Source of the DNA: an uncultured Bacteroidales bacterium
GTDB taxonomy: Bacteria; Bacteroidota; Bacteroidia; Bacteroidales; UBA932
DNA: 33,321 bases
Assembly (NCBI GenBank): GCA_944323845.1
Contig: CALUUA010000019.1
Coordinates: 1 to 33,321, forward strand
Direction: 5' to 3'
The position numbers were made by a program, and so were the translations under genes. The notes under the pieces were generated by a model. That model was not told the origin of the DNA, did not search any database, and saw only the letters and a program-made list of their open reading frames with translations. Shown here piece by piece: positions 23,372 to 32,900 of this stretch (position 1 is its first letter; each line of letters starts with the position of its first letter).

Positions 23372-24511
23372 ATGAAAGGAGCGACAGTAAATATTTCCAT
23401 GATGCTGACAGTCCTGCTGGCGGCTGCCTTGGCTGCAGGTGCATGCCGGAAGACGGATGTCGAGATCAATGACGGCTCCGGTTCAGGAGGGTCTGTATCA
23501 GAGGATGTCCCCATGACATTCTCTGTCTCGGCCGATGCGCACAAGCCTGCCAAGTCTGTCATCACTGCCGGCAATTTCCGGACTGCCGGCAATACGGTCA
23601 GGGTTTACGACAGACTGACTGTCGGAAACCGCACTGACTTGTATATCAACGGACGGGATGCAGAATACCGCAATGACCCCCAGATATTGCCGGACGGCAC
23701 GGTGACATCCGCCGGCTGGCATTTCATGGATGGCAGCAGATATTGGACCCGTTCGGGAACGCACCTGTTCACGGCATTCCTGAGCGGATATCATGTCGCC
23801 GACAAGAATAAGCCCGGCGGTTCGTTTTTCAACGACATTGATGACATCATCGCCGACCCTTCTGACCAGAGCAGGCTGGCTGTGGAATACGATGATGCGG
23901 ACGGCTCGCTGAACATAGAGAACTGGAGAATATCGGCATCGAACCAGTTCGATTTCATGTATGCAACCCATACGCGGAATGTGGAGACGGCCATTTCTCC
24001 GTATGCACCTGTCCCGCTCAAGATGGAACATCTGTTCGCTGCAGTGCAGTTCAATATTACAAATATGGTAGATTATTATCCGGATTCAAAGGCCGCTATT
24101 GTCATTTTGAACGGTCTGAATCTGTCGGGATCAGCCACCGTCACTCCTGCGGCTTCAGGGTGTGACGTGAATACGGAAATAAACGGCAAGGGACAGCTGA
24201 CGGTGAACCGGACTTCTGCCCTTGCCTACAACCAGCCGTACAATGTCTTCGCCAATGTAGGGAATATCGGGGATGACGGCTGTCTGCTGATATGGCCTCA
24301 TTCGCAGTCGGAACTCGGGGCGGCATCCGTCGAACTGTATTTGAGCAACAGTATCGGATATCATTATGTATTGTCTCTGGCAAATGAGGATGTCACGAGG
24401 TGGGATGCCGGCAACAGGTATATTTACAATTTCTATATTCAGGACAACCGTATTACTTTCACTGTCGAGGTTGTCGGCTGGATATATGACGATGTCATTA
24501 TAGAAGGATGA
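23372..24511 (+). CDS. Fimbrillin-family lipoprotein, 379 aa
   Basis: The frame is open from 23336, but the ATG at 23372 lies just after the previous stop and gives a proper lipoprotein signal with lipobox AGAC (Cys25). After the cysteine comes a Gly/Ser-rich stretch (DGSGSGGSVSEDV), then PMTFSVSADAHKPAKSVITAG. Fimbrillin-like features are VRVYDRLTVG, WTRSGTHLFTAFLSGY, PLKMEHLFAAVQFNI, ILNGLNLSGSATVTP, and the C-terminal NRYIYNFYIQDNRITFTVEVVGW. It differs from the three tandem paralogues and resembles minor fimbrial subunits of Bacteroidales. It ends in an ATGA overlap with the next gene. Confidence 0.8.
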   Translation: MKGATVNISMMLTVLLAAALAAGACRKTDVEINDGSGSGGSVSEDVPMTFSVSADAHKPAKSVITAGNFRTAGNTVRVYDRLTVGNRTDLYINGRDAEYRNDPQILPDGTVTSAGWHFMDGSRYWTRSGTHLFTAFLSGYHVADKNKPGGSFFNDIDDIIADPSDQSRLAVEYDDADGSLNIENWRISASNQFDFMYATHTRNVETAISPYAPVPLKMEHLFAAVQFNITNMVDYYPDSKAAIVILNGLNLSGSATVTPAASGCDVNTEINGKGQLTVNRTSALAYNQPYNVFANVGNIGDDGCLLIWPHSQSELGAASVELYLSNSIGYHYVLSLANEDVTRWDAGNRYIYNFYIQDNRITFTVEVVGWIYDDVIIEG

Positions 24512-25578
24512 TGGGAACTGTAAGACATATTCTCCATGTTTTCGCTGTCCTGACTGCGTCGGCGGCGGTCTCCTGCGTGAAGACGGAGCCGTCATCTCCG
24601 GCAGAAGACAGCGGGGAAAACATAGCTTTCTACGTCAGGACACCGGACACGAGAGCCATGATAGAGGATGCTGCCTCTCTGGCTGACAGAGGGCTTTCAA
24701 TCCATGTGACCGATATGCGGGATGCAGGTACGTTCAGCAATACGGCCGTCGCCTATTCCGGCAACGGAGCATGGAGGTCGAAGAGATCCTGGACTGCGGG
24801 CAAGAGTTACGAGTTCTTCGCATACGTCAGCAGCCCGGGAAGTGCCACGGGGGCATCGGTGTCGTCTGTCAGCGACAATGGCCGCACTGTGACAGTCAGT
24901 CAGCCGTCTTCCTATTCCGATTCCCCGGACGGCTACAGCGACTATCTCTTGTCTTACAGGGTGACGGCTTCCGGAAGCCGCCCTGCTCCTGTAGAACTCA
25001 AACTGGAGAGGGTCACCACAGGAGTGGAACTGTATATGTCTACTCCGAATCCGAAGGATGAAGCCAGAGTGATTTTGAAGGAGGCTTCGTTTATAAACAT
25101 AGTACGCAGTGCGACATTTTCCATCGCCGATCATGCCGCATCTTCATCGGTGTCAGGCTCTTCCCAAATTATGAACACATGGAGGGTGGTGCGCAGCACC
25201 CAGAGGGTGACTTATTTGAAAAATACAGGGGCGGAAGGTCTGGAACTGGAATATTTCGACCCGGCAGGGGGAGACTTCGGTTATGATTATTCCAAATACG
25301 GAATCATGCGGTTCCTGACGGTCCGGCAGCCTCTCACGGAGACTGTGACGACAGGCGTTACGGACATCGTGCTTCATCTGGAGTATGCCGTGGAGGAAAA
25401 CGGGCAGACCGTGGATTATGAAGTGGACATGCCTCTGAAAAATTACAGACCGACGATGTGGTCCATAGGCCACAAGGTGAGGTATTATGTGACCATTGAT
25501 TCCAGTATCGACCTGGTCGGTACGGTGGTCAAGTGGAATGAAGTTGACTTTATAGAAGGTACATTGCTCCCGGACTGA
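24508..25578 (+). CDS. Fimbrillin-family lipoprotein, 356 aa
   Basis: Starts at the ATGATG that overlaps the previous stop; the second ATG (24511) is possible too. Lipobox AVSC (Cys23), then NIAFYVRTPDTRAMIEDAASL with the TRA motif common in Bacteroides fimbrillins. Further strands: LSIHVTDMRDAGTF, KSYEFFAYVSSPGS, DYLLSYRVTASGSRPAPVELKLERVTTGVELYM, MNTWRVVRSTQRVTYLK, and the C-terminal GHKVRYYVTIDSSIDLVGTVVKWNEVDF. It is the sixth and last fimbrillin-size subunit before the two giant tip-like genes. The role is probably that of a minor subunit or tip adaptor; the family call is firm, the position in the pilus is inference. Confidence 0.82.
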   Translation: MMGTVRHILHVFAVLTASAAVSCVKTEPSSPAEDSGENIAFYVRTPDTRAMIEDAASLADRGLSIHVTDMRDAGTFSNTAVAYSGNGAWRSKRSWTAGKSYEFFAYVSSPGSATGASVSSVSDNGRTVTVSQPSSYSDSPDGYSDYLLSYRVTASGSRPAPVELKLERVTTGVELYMSTPNPKDEARVILKEASFINIVRSATFSIADHAASSSVSGSSQIMNTWRVVRSTQRVTYLKNTGAEGLELEYFDPAGGDFGYDYSKYGIMRFLTVRQPLTETVTTGVTDIVLHLEYAVEENGQTVDYEVDMPLKNYRPTMWSIGHKVRYYVTIDSSIDLVGTVVKWNEVDFIEGTLLPD

Positions 25579-25640
25579 CGAGAGGGTCAGGCAAGGGACG
25601 GATGCATTGTCCGTGAGGACAGTCATAAAATGGAAGTCAT

Positions 25641-28600
25641 ATGTTCAAGGGATTTCTTAAATATTCGATTGCGGCAGCGGCCGTGTGTTTCTTGTCAGCC
25701 GGATGCGTGAGGGAGAATTTAGAGGAGGCTGCAGGCGACATGAGAATCAGTATCGGGGCCAAGGTGGATGCCGTGAGGGTGGCTACCAAGGCTGCTGTGG
25801 ATCAGACTACCGCTCTGGACAGCGATATGAAAATCAATCTTATACGCTGGGATGAAGGCGGAAGTGCAGGTACGGCCGGGCGCGAGGAGCTTTCTGCTGA
25901 AATGGGGGCTGTGCCTGATGCCGGGACATGGTACAGGGATATCAGGGTCTCGCCGGCGCAGTTTTATGTGGACAGGACGAAAGAAGTGGGATTCGCAGGG
26001 TGGTATCCTGCCAAGGAGTCGCCCGAAGGTGCCGGCTGGGTGCTCGACGAGAGGACTGAAAACGATGTGACGGACAGTTATGTCATCCATGAAGACAATA
26101 CGATGACTTTCCGTATAGACGGGACGACTGATGTGATGGTCAGCAATTTCGTCAAGGGAAACTATACTTCCGGCATTCCTGCGATGGAGTTCAGCCACGC
26201 ACTCTGCTGGTACAATATATACGCTTATGCGGTGGATGCGGATACCAAGGCGGAATGGGGGGATCTGACCCGCCTGACGCTTACGAACCTTCCGGAAGAG
26301 GTCGTGATAAAGCTGCCGGATGACATTTCGCAGTCGGATGAGATAGAGTTCAGCTATCGTGGAGGCGAGGAGACAGGAAACGAGGACTGGTCTCAGGACG
26401 GCACCATCATCTGGGATACGGAAAAGCATCCGGATACCAATCCTGCCAAGGATCTTCCGGTAGGCCTTCCTGCCGTCGTCAAGGATCAGGCTTTCGTGGG
26501 GACGCTTCTCGGCGGCGCACCTCTGCAGAAAGTGCTGGGGATCGAGGCGCGGACCACGAGGCAGACATCCGGGAACTCCGTGTCCATAGCGAGGAATTTC
26601 AAGCCGGGGTATATCTACAATATTTTCCTGCGCTTTTCGTCAAAGGGCATCATCAATGCCGAGGTTTCGGCTTCGGAGTGGCACTACAATGAAAACGACA
26701 TAGTGATAGACCAGAATTTCGACCTGCTGACGGACCTGTCCAGATACGGGACATCGAATTCTTATATAGTTTCTTCGGCGAACAGGGGATACTGCTTCAC
26801 CGGAAACGTGAAGGGAAACGGCGAGGACGGGAATATCATCACGGACAGGACCGGAGCCCAGATAGTCAGGCTCGATGACAGCGGAGTGAACCTGAATGTG
26901 GACCATATCGGGATAGTCAGGTCGGACGCCATGATGAAGCTTGTGAACGGGCAGTGGGAGCTGATAGATGATGAGAACGAGCGCAAGAACACGAAGATTC
27001 TCGAGCTGGCATCGGACCGGCTGAGTAACGGCAGGGTGATCTTCAAGGTGCCGGGGGCGGTGGAGCGGACAGCCTCTGGCGACACCATCAAGACAGAGTC
27101 GGGAGAGGTCGTCTATGACAGCGATGATTTCAGCCTACAGTACAAGGGAAATGTCAAGATAGCCGCTTTCGACGGAGCCGGGAACATCATCTGGAGCTGG
27201 CATATCTGGGTCACTGACAAGCCTAAGAATCAAGGATATTCAAACGGATATGTGGCGTTGGACAGGAATCTGGGGGCAGTCACTACGGACTATGCCTCTT
27301 TCATGAAGGACAGGTCTGCATGGTCGGGACTGTATTACCAGTGGGGCAGGAAGGATCCGATATTCCGCGCCACCGTGGAAGAAGGTTCGGCATGGGGCAG
27401 GGAAGTGGTCGGCCATCCCGTTTCCGTGGCGGAAGCCACCATGCATCCGGTGACATACTATTACGACGAGCAGGGCGGAAACAACTGGACTACCGACCCG
27501 AAAAGCGACTATTTCTGGGGATACGTATCGGTCAGGGACGATATCCGCAAGACGATTTACGACCCGTGTCCGCCAGGATACCGTGTGCCGGGCAATCCTA
27601 TCTGGGAGAATCCTTCGAAGGACATGACCCATAAATCCCTGACGGGGCGCGACGGTTTCGCCGGCTATATGTTCTCCCTCGGCGGAGGCATGATCGACAT
27701 CTATTATCCTAAATCCTATTGCATCTCCGATGCAATGGTCATACATGGCGATTTGTTGTCCGGAACTCCGGCGGACGAAGATTTCGTGTATCTGTATTCG
27801 GCTACGCCTTATGAGCCGGAAGACGGGGAGTCCGTGGATAAGTACGGAAGCCTTTCCTATCATTTCAGGTACAATGACGGGGAGCTGTCCGGGAATTATT
27901 CGCAGGTGCTTGTATCCGACCCTGACGTTTACCGGGTGAAACGGTCGGATGCCTATCCCGTGAGGTGCGTTTTCGAAAATTCCGCTCCGGTAGTCACGGA
28001 CTTGAGCGCGAACCAGACCGCAAATTCATATGTAGTGGCAGAATCGGGATTCTATGAGTTCAAGGCTGATGTCAGAGGAAACGGGGTGACAAACCTTAAT
28101 GTGGTCTCCGGCGATACTTTCGTAAACAGGGATTTCGATGCCGGAATGGGCGCCTCCATTTCGGACATAGACCATGTGGAGGTACTCTGGTGGCAGGGTA
28201 ATTTGAGGCAGGATGCAGGATGGAACCAGTGGCTGGAGTGGGTGAATTCCGGGCCGGGGCAGGAGGAGATAGAGCAGAACTGTCCTGTCCGCGTGCTCGA
28301 TGACGGCAAACTGGCCGACGGAAAGGTCCTGCTTTATGTCACAGTGAACGAAAGGACCATCGGCAATGTCGGACTCGCCGCATATGACAGGAACGACAGG
28401 ATTCTGTGGAGCTGGCACATCTGGATACAGCCTGAAATCAGTCTGATTCCGTTCGGAGACTATACGCTGATGGACAGGAATTTAGGCGCGACATATTCCC
28501 CGACCCCGGGTACAAGTGAAAGTTTCGGAGCGGACAAGGTTTTCGCAGGTATGGGATTGTACTACCAATGGGGCAGGAAAGATCCGTTTTTCCAGCCCGG

Positions 28601-29270
28601 CGCTTTTTCCGGTTCCTCTACGAATACTTCCACGCAGCCGTGGCTCTACAAGGAGAAGGGACAGTGGCGGATAATGCGAAACAATATCATAGGTTCGAAA
28701 AATACTATCAGCGCGTCGGCGGCCAGCCCTCTGACATATTTCGCATCTTCCGACAATGCATGGCAGACTACCTATCCGTCAGGAAATGGCCCTATAAACG
28801 ATCTCTGGGGCTATGTGGGAGTGATTGGAACTATCGGAGACTCGTTCGCGAAGACCATGTACGACCCTTGCCCTCCGGGCTACCGGGTCATGCAGCACAA
28901 TGTCTTCGAGACCGCGAATGTCTGCACGGCCAATGACGAAACTACTTATACATTCAGGCAGCCGAACCGCCAGTACGGTATCTATCTGGCAGAGGATGTA
29001 TATAGCAAGGGTTATATCCGCACGACGGGAATGTGGTTTCCGAATGCGAGAGCGATCAACAGCGCGGGAAATTATGTGGATTCGAATTACAGGCTCAGTA
29101 CGGCCACTCCGTATTCAGGTATCGGCACCCGTGAGATGAGATGGTGGACGAATAACGGAGGTGTGAATTATTCGATACAGCAGAACAGTAACCACTATGA
29201 TGATAACGAGAATCTTGTAGTAGATAACTGGATGTCTGACGGCCGAGTGGTGAGGTGCCAGATGGAATAG
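25641..29270 (+). CDS. Giant fimbrial tip-like lipoprotein with duplicated C-terminal domain, 1209 aa
   Basis: Lipobox SAGC (Cys22). Residues about 30-365 are fimbrillin-like (IGAKVDAVRVATKAAVDQTT, MEFSHALCWYNIYAY, YIYNIFLRFSSKGIINAEV). A repeated module then occurs twice. Copy 1 has NSYIV 373, WSWHIWV 518-524, YYQWGRKDP 565-573, DPCPPGYRV 641-649 and VRC 774-776. Copy 2 has NSYVV 795, WSWHIWI 923-929, YYQWGRKDP 974-982, DPCPPGYRV 1075-1083 and VRC 1204-1206. The spacing between copies is 405-434 residues. This C-terminal module recurs once in the next gene and its last part in the minus-operon tip protein, so it is likely the exposed binding domain (FISUMP/lectin-like). Adhesin function is inference. 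Confidence 0.87.
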   Translation: MFKGFLKYSIAAAAVCFLSAGCVRENLEEAAGDMRISIGAKVDAVRVATKAAVDQTTALDSDMKINLIRWDEGGSAGTAGREELSAEMGAVPDAGTWYRDIRVSPAQFYVDRTKEVGFAGWYPAKESPEGAGWVLDERTENDVTDSYVIHEDNTMTFRIDGTTDVMVSNFVKGNYTSGIPAMEFSHALCWYNIYAYAVDADTKAEWGDLTRLTLTNLPEEVVIKLPDDISQSDEIEFSYRGGEETGNEDWSQDGTIIWDTEKHPDTNPAKDLPVGLPAVVKDQAFVGTLLGGAPLQKVLGIEARTTRQTSGNSVSIARNFKPGYIYNIFLRFSSKGIINAEVSASEWHYNENDIVIDQNFDLLTDLSRYGTSNSYIVSSANRGYCFTGNVKGNGEDGNIITDRTGAQIVRLDDSGVNLNVDHIGIVRSDAMMKLVNGQWELIDDENERKNTKILELASDRLSNGRVIFKVPGAVERTASGDTIKTESGEVVYDSDDFSLQYKGNVKIAAFDGAGNIIWSWHIWVTDKPKNQGYSNGYVALDRNLGAVTTDYASFMKDRSAWSGLYYQWGRKDPIFRATVEEGSAWGREVVGHPVSVAEATMHPVTYYYDEQGGNNWTTDPKSDYFWGYVSVRDDIRKTIYDPCPPGYRVPGNPIWENPSKDMTHKSLTGRDGFAGYMFSLGGGMIDIYYPKSYCISDAMVIHGDLLSGTPADEDFVYLYSATPYEPEDGESVDKYGSLSYHFRYNDGELSGNYSQVLVSDPDVYRVKRSDAYPVRCVFENSAPVVTDLSANQTANSYVVAESGFYEFKADVRGNGVTNLNVVSGDTFVNRDFDAGMGASISDIDHVEVLWWQGNLRQDAGWNQWLEWVNSGPGQEEIEQNCPVRVLDDGKLADGKVLLYVTVNERTIGNVGLAAYDRNDRILWSWHIWIQPEISLIPFGDYTLMDRNLGATYSPTPGTSESFGADKVFAGMGLYYQWGRKDPFFQPGAFSGSSTNTSTQPWLYKEKGQWRIMRNNIIGSKNTISASAASPLTYFASSDNAWQTTYPSGNGPINDLWGYVGVIGTIGDSFAKTMYDPCPPGYRVMQHNVFETANVCTANDETTYTFRQPNRQYGIYLAEDVYSKGYIRTTGMWFPNARAINSAGNYVDSNYRLSTATPYSGIGTREMRWWTNNGGVNYSIQQNSNHYDDNENLVVDNWMSDGRVVRCQME

Positions 29271-29356
29271 CGGATGGGGCATTTGTGTCGGGCCGGACGG
29301 TTCCGTCGAGTCATGCTTCCAGGATACGGAGTCTGGAAAATGAAAAATTTGAAGCT

Positions 29357-32101
29357 ATGAGAATAAGAACTGAAATATACGCGATAGTTATGGCATTTTT
29401 CCTTCCTGTGGCCTGTGTCAAGTCTGGCCCGGACGGGAAACCTGCCGTCCCGGCTCCTTCGTCGCCGGCATCGGGCGAGATGGATGCAAGCTGTTCGGTG
29501 ATCCAGCTTTCGGATGAGGGGCCTGCAGCCGGCATGATGACCAGAACAGTCATAGGCCAGACCACGGCTGTGTCTCTGTCGGCGAATTTCATCAAGCTGG
29601 ACGAGAATCCGCCGGCCGGCTGGGGCGGCATGTCTACGCGGGATGACTATGCCTGCACTCCGTTCCAGGGCTGGTCGGATTCGCAGACCGAGATTCTGGA
29701 CGCTTCCATCTTCGCTTCTCCGGACAATACGGAGGGGATTCATTTCCGCTCCATAGTCTTCAATCCGCGCCAGACTTACGACTATTTCAAATATGATGTG
29801 GACGGGAATCCCGAAACGGAGGAGGATACCGTGAATGTGGGTTTCATAAGCAGGATGGTAGGCTGGTATCCGAGGGTTTTCGAACTTCAGACAGATGCGC
29901 AGGGCCGGCCGGTGAATACGGCTTTCAATACCCTGACCGACATTTATACCACGATAGAGAAGGACGGTGTCACATATGACTGCGTGCGCTTCAAGAACAG
30001 GCTTGACGGCCAGACAGATGTGATGATGACTGACATGCGCGAGGGCCGTTACGATCTGCGTGCCTTCGGCAATGGCTTCAAGAACAATGATTCCGATATC
30101 GATGTCCAGCCTTACGGACATGTGTTCCATAACCGCAGGAATCCCGATGACGGATATGACTATTGCAATTATTTTACGTTCAATCATTATCTGACGGCAG
30201 TCAGGCTTTTCGTGCAGGCTGACGAAAGCGACCTGAGCCTGATTTCATGGAAGCAGATTTCGGACGTGGTGTTTACGAACCAGCCGTCAACCGTGACCAT
30301 TGCTCTGCCGACAGTGCAGAGCAGGCAAGTAGGTGTCAGATCCGATATCGTCAGGGATAATTATGCTGAAAAGACGCTTCCGATAGAGGGTGTGGAGCCG
30401 GTTTTCGGACAGGCATTGGAGTGGACGGATTTCAGGAATATGCCTATCATCCGGACGCCGATGGCGGAGAATGACCCTGATCATGAGGAATTTGCGATGA
30501 CGCCGGACTATCCTGTAAGCATGGAGCACGGGGTGGAGCTGCAGAAGGAGTATTTGGGCTATATGCTGCTGCAGCCGGATGTGGAGACTACGCTGGAGCT
30601 GCATACAGATGCGGGAATCTTTTCCGCTACTATTCCGGTGAGGGCGTCATATGTCATTGAAAATGCGGACGGTACCACGACAGAGGTCAAGGATGCTCCT
30701 ATTCTGGAGGCCGGGCATATCTACAATATCGTCATCGACATCAAGACCGACGGAAGTCTGGACGTGGTGATAGGAAACGAGGATTTCGAACGGTTCAGGA
30801 ATCTGGCTCCGTACAATCCGGACATTGTGTCCAATTTCGAATATTCGAACTGCTACGTGGTCACTCCGCAGATGATGAAGGATGAAGATACGGGGTCATA
30901 TTATGACGGATTCTATTTCCAGGCGATGGTAGCCGGCAGGGGCGAACTCGGGGTCATCGGCAGTACTGCAGGGGCAGAGCTTTATCCGGATGACGTGTAT
31001 TTCGACCCTTATTCCGCCAGAATATTGTGGCAGGATGAGCCGTATCTCATCACTCATGTCGAACTTCTGCAAGGCTATGTGCGGTTCACGCTTAACGAGG
31101 CATGCAGGTCGGAGACTGATCCGTTGACGGGGAATGCCGTCATAGCCGTATATGACAGGGCAGGGGAGATAATCTGGTCATGGCATATCTGGGTGACCGA
31201 CCGGCTGGAGGATGTGTCATATGCTCTGCCGGGCAGCGCCGGTATAGAGAATTTCACCATGCTGAACATGAATCTGGGGGCGACGGCGGATGTGGCCGGT
31301 TCTGCAGATACCGTGCTGGATACTTACGGTTTTTATTACCAATGGGGCAGGAAGGATCCTTCACCGGGGCCGGCGGCGTATGACTATGCCCAGGCGGACT
31401 TGACCACTGCTCCGTATTATTATATGGATCAGGGCGTGATGGGCAGTGTCAGTGCCATGTATGTGGACAATCCTACAGTGGAGCTGAGTGCGCGCAATCC
31501 GCTGGCCATCATGGGGCCGTCCATTATCGGCGATTATCCGAACGACTGGCTTTTCTATCAGATTGACGGGCTGTGGGGGTATTCCGGTTCATCTGTGACC
31601 AAGACCATTTATGATCCGTGTCCGTATGGGTACAGGGTGGCTGATGATGAGCTGGAACTGTTGTTCGATTATTGCATGGCGAATCAGTCGCGGTGGAGCG
31701 AGGTTTCTGTGAACGGTGATCCTGTAGGGGTGTCTGTGCCGTCTTCCGTTTCGACTGCTTCCGGCGGCGGACGCCAGAGGGACAATTTCTTCCCGTTCAC
31801 GGGGTGGAGGGGTCATGACCGCGGCCGTACCGACAGGACTCATGCATGGTTTTATGTGGGGGATCTGGCTGATTATCAGGATGCCAGGGTGAATCATGAT
31901 GAGAATGATGCCGAGTATTACAGGCACAGGGGGCGTTCTCTGCTGATTCAGAGTACGTTGTTTACCAACGGGAGTTTTTCCATTCAGGATGCGGGTACGT
32001 ATAGTTCGAACCTGACGACAGATTATGCGAACCGTACCAGCGCGGCTCCGGTGCGGTGCATAAAGTATTCTGACGAACCGTCCGTCCAGAATCGCTGGTG
32101 A
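29357..32101 (+). CDS. Large fimbrial tip-like lipoprotein, 914 aa
   Basis: The frame begins at 29255, inside the previous gene, but the ATG at 29357 gives a lipoprotein signal with lipobox PVAC (Cys20). The mature N-terminus has MMTRTVIGQTTAVSLSANF with a TR site. A fimbrillin-like region follows (FTFNHYLTAVRLFVQADESD, then a strand ending HIYNIVIDIKTDGSLDVVI). The C-terminal module seen twice in the upstream gene occurs once: NCYVV 498, WSWHIWV 607-613, YYQWGRKDP 660-668, DPCPYGYRV 753-761, VRC 899-901. It is the last gene of the plus operon, following by 86 bp. The two giant proteins may be alternative or stacked tip adhesins. About 150 bp to the next gene contain no clear terminator. Confidence 0.85.
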   Translation: MRIRTEIYAIVMAFFLPVACVKSGPDGKPAVPAPSSPASGEMDASCSVIQLSDEGPAAGMMTRTVIGQTTAVSLSANFIKLDENPPAGWGGMSTRDDYACTPFQGWSDSQTEILDASIFASPDNTEGIHFRSIVFNPRQTYDYFKYDVDGNPETEEDTVNVGFISRMVGWYPRVFELQTDAQGRPVNTAFNTLTDIYTTIEKDGVTYDCVRFKNRLDGQTDVMMTDMREGRYDLRAFGNGFKNNDSDIDVQPYGHVFHNRRNPDDGYDYCNYFTFNHYLTAVRLFVQADESDLSLISWKQISDVVFTNQPSTVTIALPTVQSRQVGVRSDIVRDNYAEKTLPIEGVEPVFGQALEWTDFRNMPIIRTPMAENDPDHEEFAMTPDYPVSMEHGVELQKEYLGYMLLQPDVETTLELHTDAGIFSATIPVRASYVIENADGTTTEVKDAPILEAGHIYNIVIDIKTDGSLDVVIGNEDFERFRNLAPYNPDIVSNFEYSNCYVVTPQMMKDEDTGSYYDGFYFQAMVAGRGELGVIGSTAGAELYPDDVYFDPYSARILWQDEPYLITHVELLQGYVRFTLNEACRSETDPLTGNAVIAVYDRAGEIIWSWHIWVTDRLEDVSYALPGSAGIENFTMLNMNLGATADVAGSADTVLDTYGFYYQWGRKDPSPGPAAYDYAQADLTTAPYYYMDQGVMGSVSAMYVDNPTVELSARNPLAIMGPSIIGDYPNDWLFYQIDGLWGYSGSSVTKTIYDPCPYGYRVADDELELLFDYCMANQSRWSEVSVNGDPVGVSVPSSVSTASGGGRQRDNFFPFTGWRGHDRGRTDRTHAWFYVGDLADYQDARVNHDENDAEYYRHRGRSLLIQSTLFTNGSFSIQDAGTYSSNLTTDYANRTSAAPVRCIKYSDEPSVQNRW

Positions 32102-32255
32102 TGGCGAGGCTTCTCCATGGCTTCCGGCGGTTTGCTTTTGTAGTTTACTTCAGGGGCTATTCCCGTTGGCAGCGCAGCGGACAAAATAATTTTGAGATTT
32201 CGTGTTTTCATGAAAAATTGTTAACTTGCGCCCCGATTTGATAATTTATCGGACT

Positions 32256-32660
32256 ATGAAACGCATTTTAGCAGGTCTGGCACTCGCTGCCGCTACACTT
32301 CTGATGGCTTCATGCTGCGGACAGCCGGATATTGCCGGAAAATGGAACATTTTGAAAGTCAACGGTGAAGATGTCGTTGTTATCGGCGATGAGAAACCGT
32401 TTATCGAATTCAATACCGAAGAATCCAAAGCTCATGGCTTTACCGGATGCAACATCATGAACGGTTCTTATGTGCTTGACGGGAAAGAACTGACATTCGG
32501 CAATATGGCTACTACCATGATGGCCGGCCCGGAAGAGAATATGAAGGCTGAAAGCGCAGTGCTTGGAGCGATGAGGAATGTCGTTTCGGTAAAGGCTGAC
32601 GGGGAGAACCTTCTTCTTCTCGATGCGGAAAAGAATGTATTGATGGAACTCGGAAAATAG
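32256..32660 (+). CDS. META-domain (HslJ-like) lipoprotein, 134 aa
   Basis: The ATG at 32256 is preferred to the TTG at 32226 because it begins a standard lipoprotein signal (MKRILAGLALAAATLLMASC, Cys20). The mature protein is a META domain: IAGKWNILKVNGEDV, then PFIEFNTEESKAHGFTGCNIMNGSY, the conserved F...GCN..NGsY motif, then LTFGNMATTMMAGPEENMKAE (the T.MaC/G region) and LLLLDAEKNVLMEL. META proteins such as E. coli HslJ are small periplasmic or envelope proteins of uncertain function. Upstream lies a weak promoter-like TAACTTGC near 32222. It is probably unrelated to the fimbrial operon. Confidence 0.9.
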   Translation: MKRILAGLALAAATLLMASCCGQPDIAGKWNILKVNGEDVVVIGDEKPFIEFNTEESKAHGFTGCNIMNGSYVLDGKELTFGNMATTMMAGPEENMKAESAVLGAMRNVVSVKADGENLLLLDAEKNVLMELGK

Positions 32661-32729
32661 AGGTTGATCCCAAAGCAGGTTTATTAATAAGCATCGGGCT
32701 ATTTTAAACCTTTTTGAATCAACATCATT

Positions 32730-32817
32730 GGAGAGATGCTCGAGTGGCTTAAGAGGCACGCCTGGAAAGCGTGTTGACTCCTAAAGGGTCACAGGGGTTC
32801 GAATCCCCTTCTCTCCG
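32730..32817 (+). tRNA. tRNA-Ser (anticodon GGA)
   Basis: The acceptor stem GGAGAGA (32730-32736) pairs with TCTCTCC (32810-32816), with discriminator G at 32817. The anticodon arm CACGC-CTGGAAA-GCGTG places GGA at the anticodon, reading UCC/UCU. The long variable arm (TGACTC ... GGGTCA) is characteristic of a class II tRNA, and the T arm AGGGG-TTCGAAT-CCCCT is intact. CCA is not encoded. Confidence 0.96.
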
Positions 32818-32854
32818 CACTAAAGCTGAATATCAGCAAATTACAAATTATGCA

Positions 32855-32900
32855 CCCAAATTTACACCCGAAATGTAAGTTTGGGCGTTTTCTTTTTCTG
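32855..32900 (+). terminator. Rho-independent terminator after tRNA-Ser
   Basis: CCCAAATTTACA (32855-32866) pairs with TGTAAGTTTGGG (32874-32885) at 11 of 12 positions plus one G-T wobble, with a 7-nt loop. A T-rich run (GTTTTCTTTTTC) follows at once. It fits termination of the tRNA transcript. Confidence 0.8.

Noticed and set aside
29195..30187. Reverse-strand open frame (330 codons)
   Set aside because: Antisense to the junction of two large fimbrial genes; no domain, no start context, shadow of codon bias.
32730..32817. tRNA-Ser as an integration site of an element inside the window
   Set aside because: I could not find a second copy of the tRNA 3' end in the window, and no tyrosine integrase is present.
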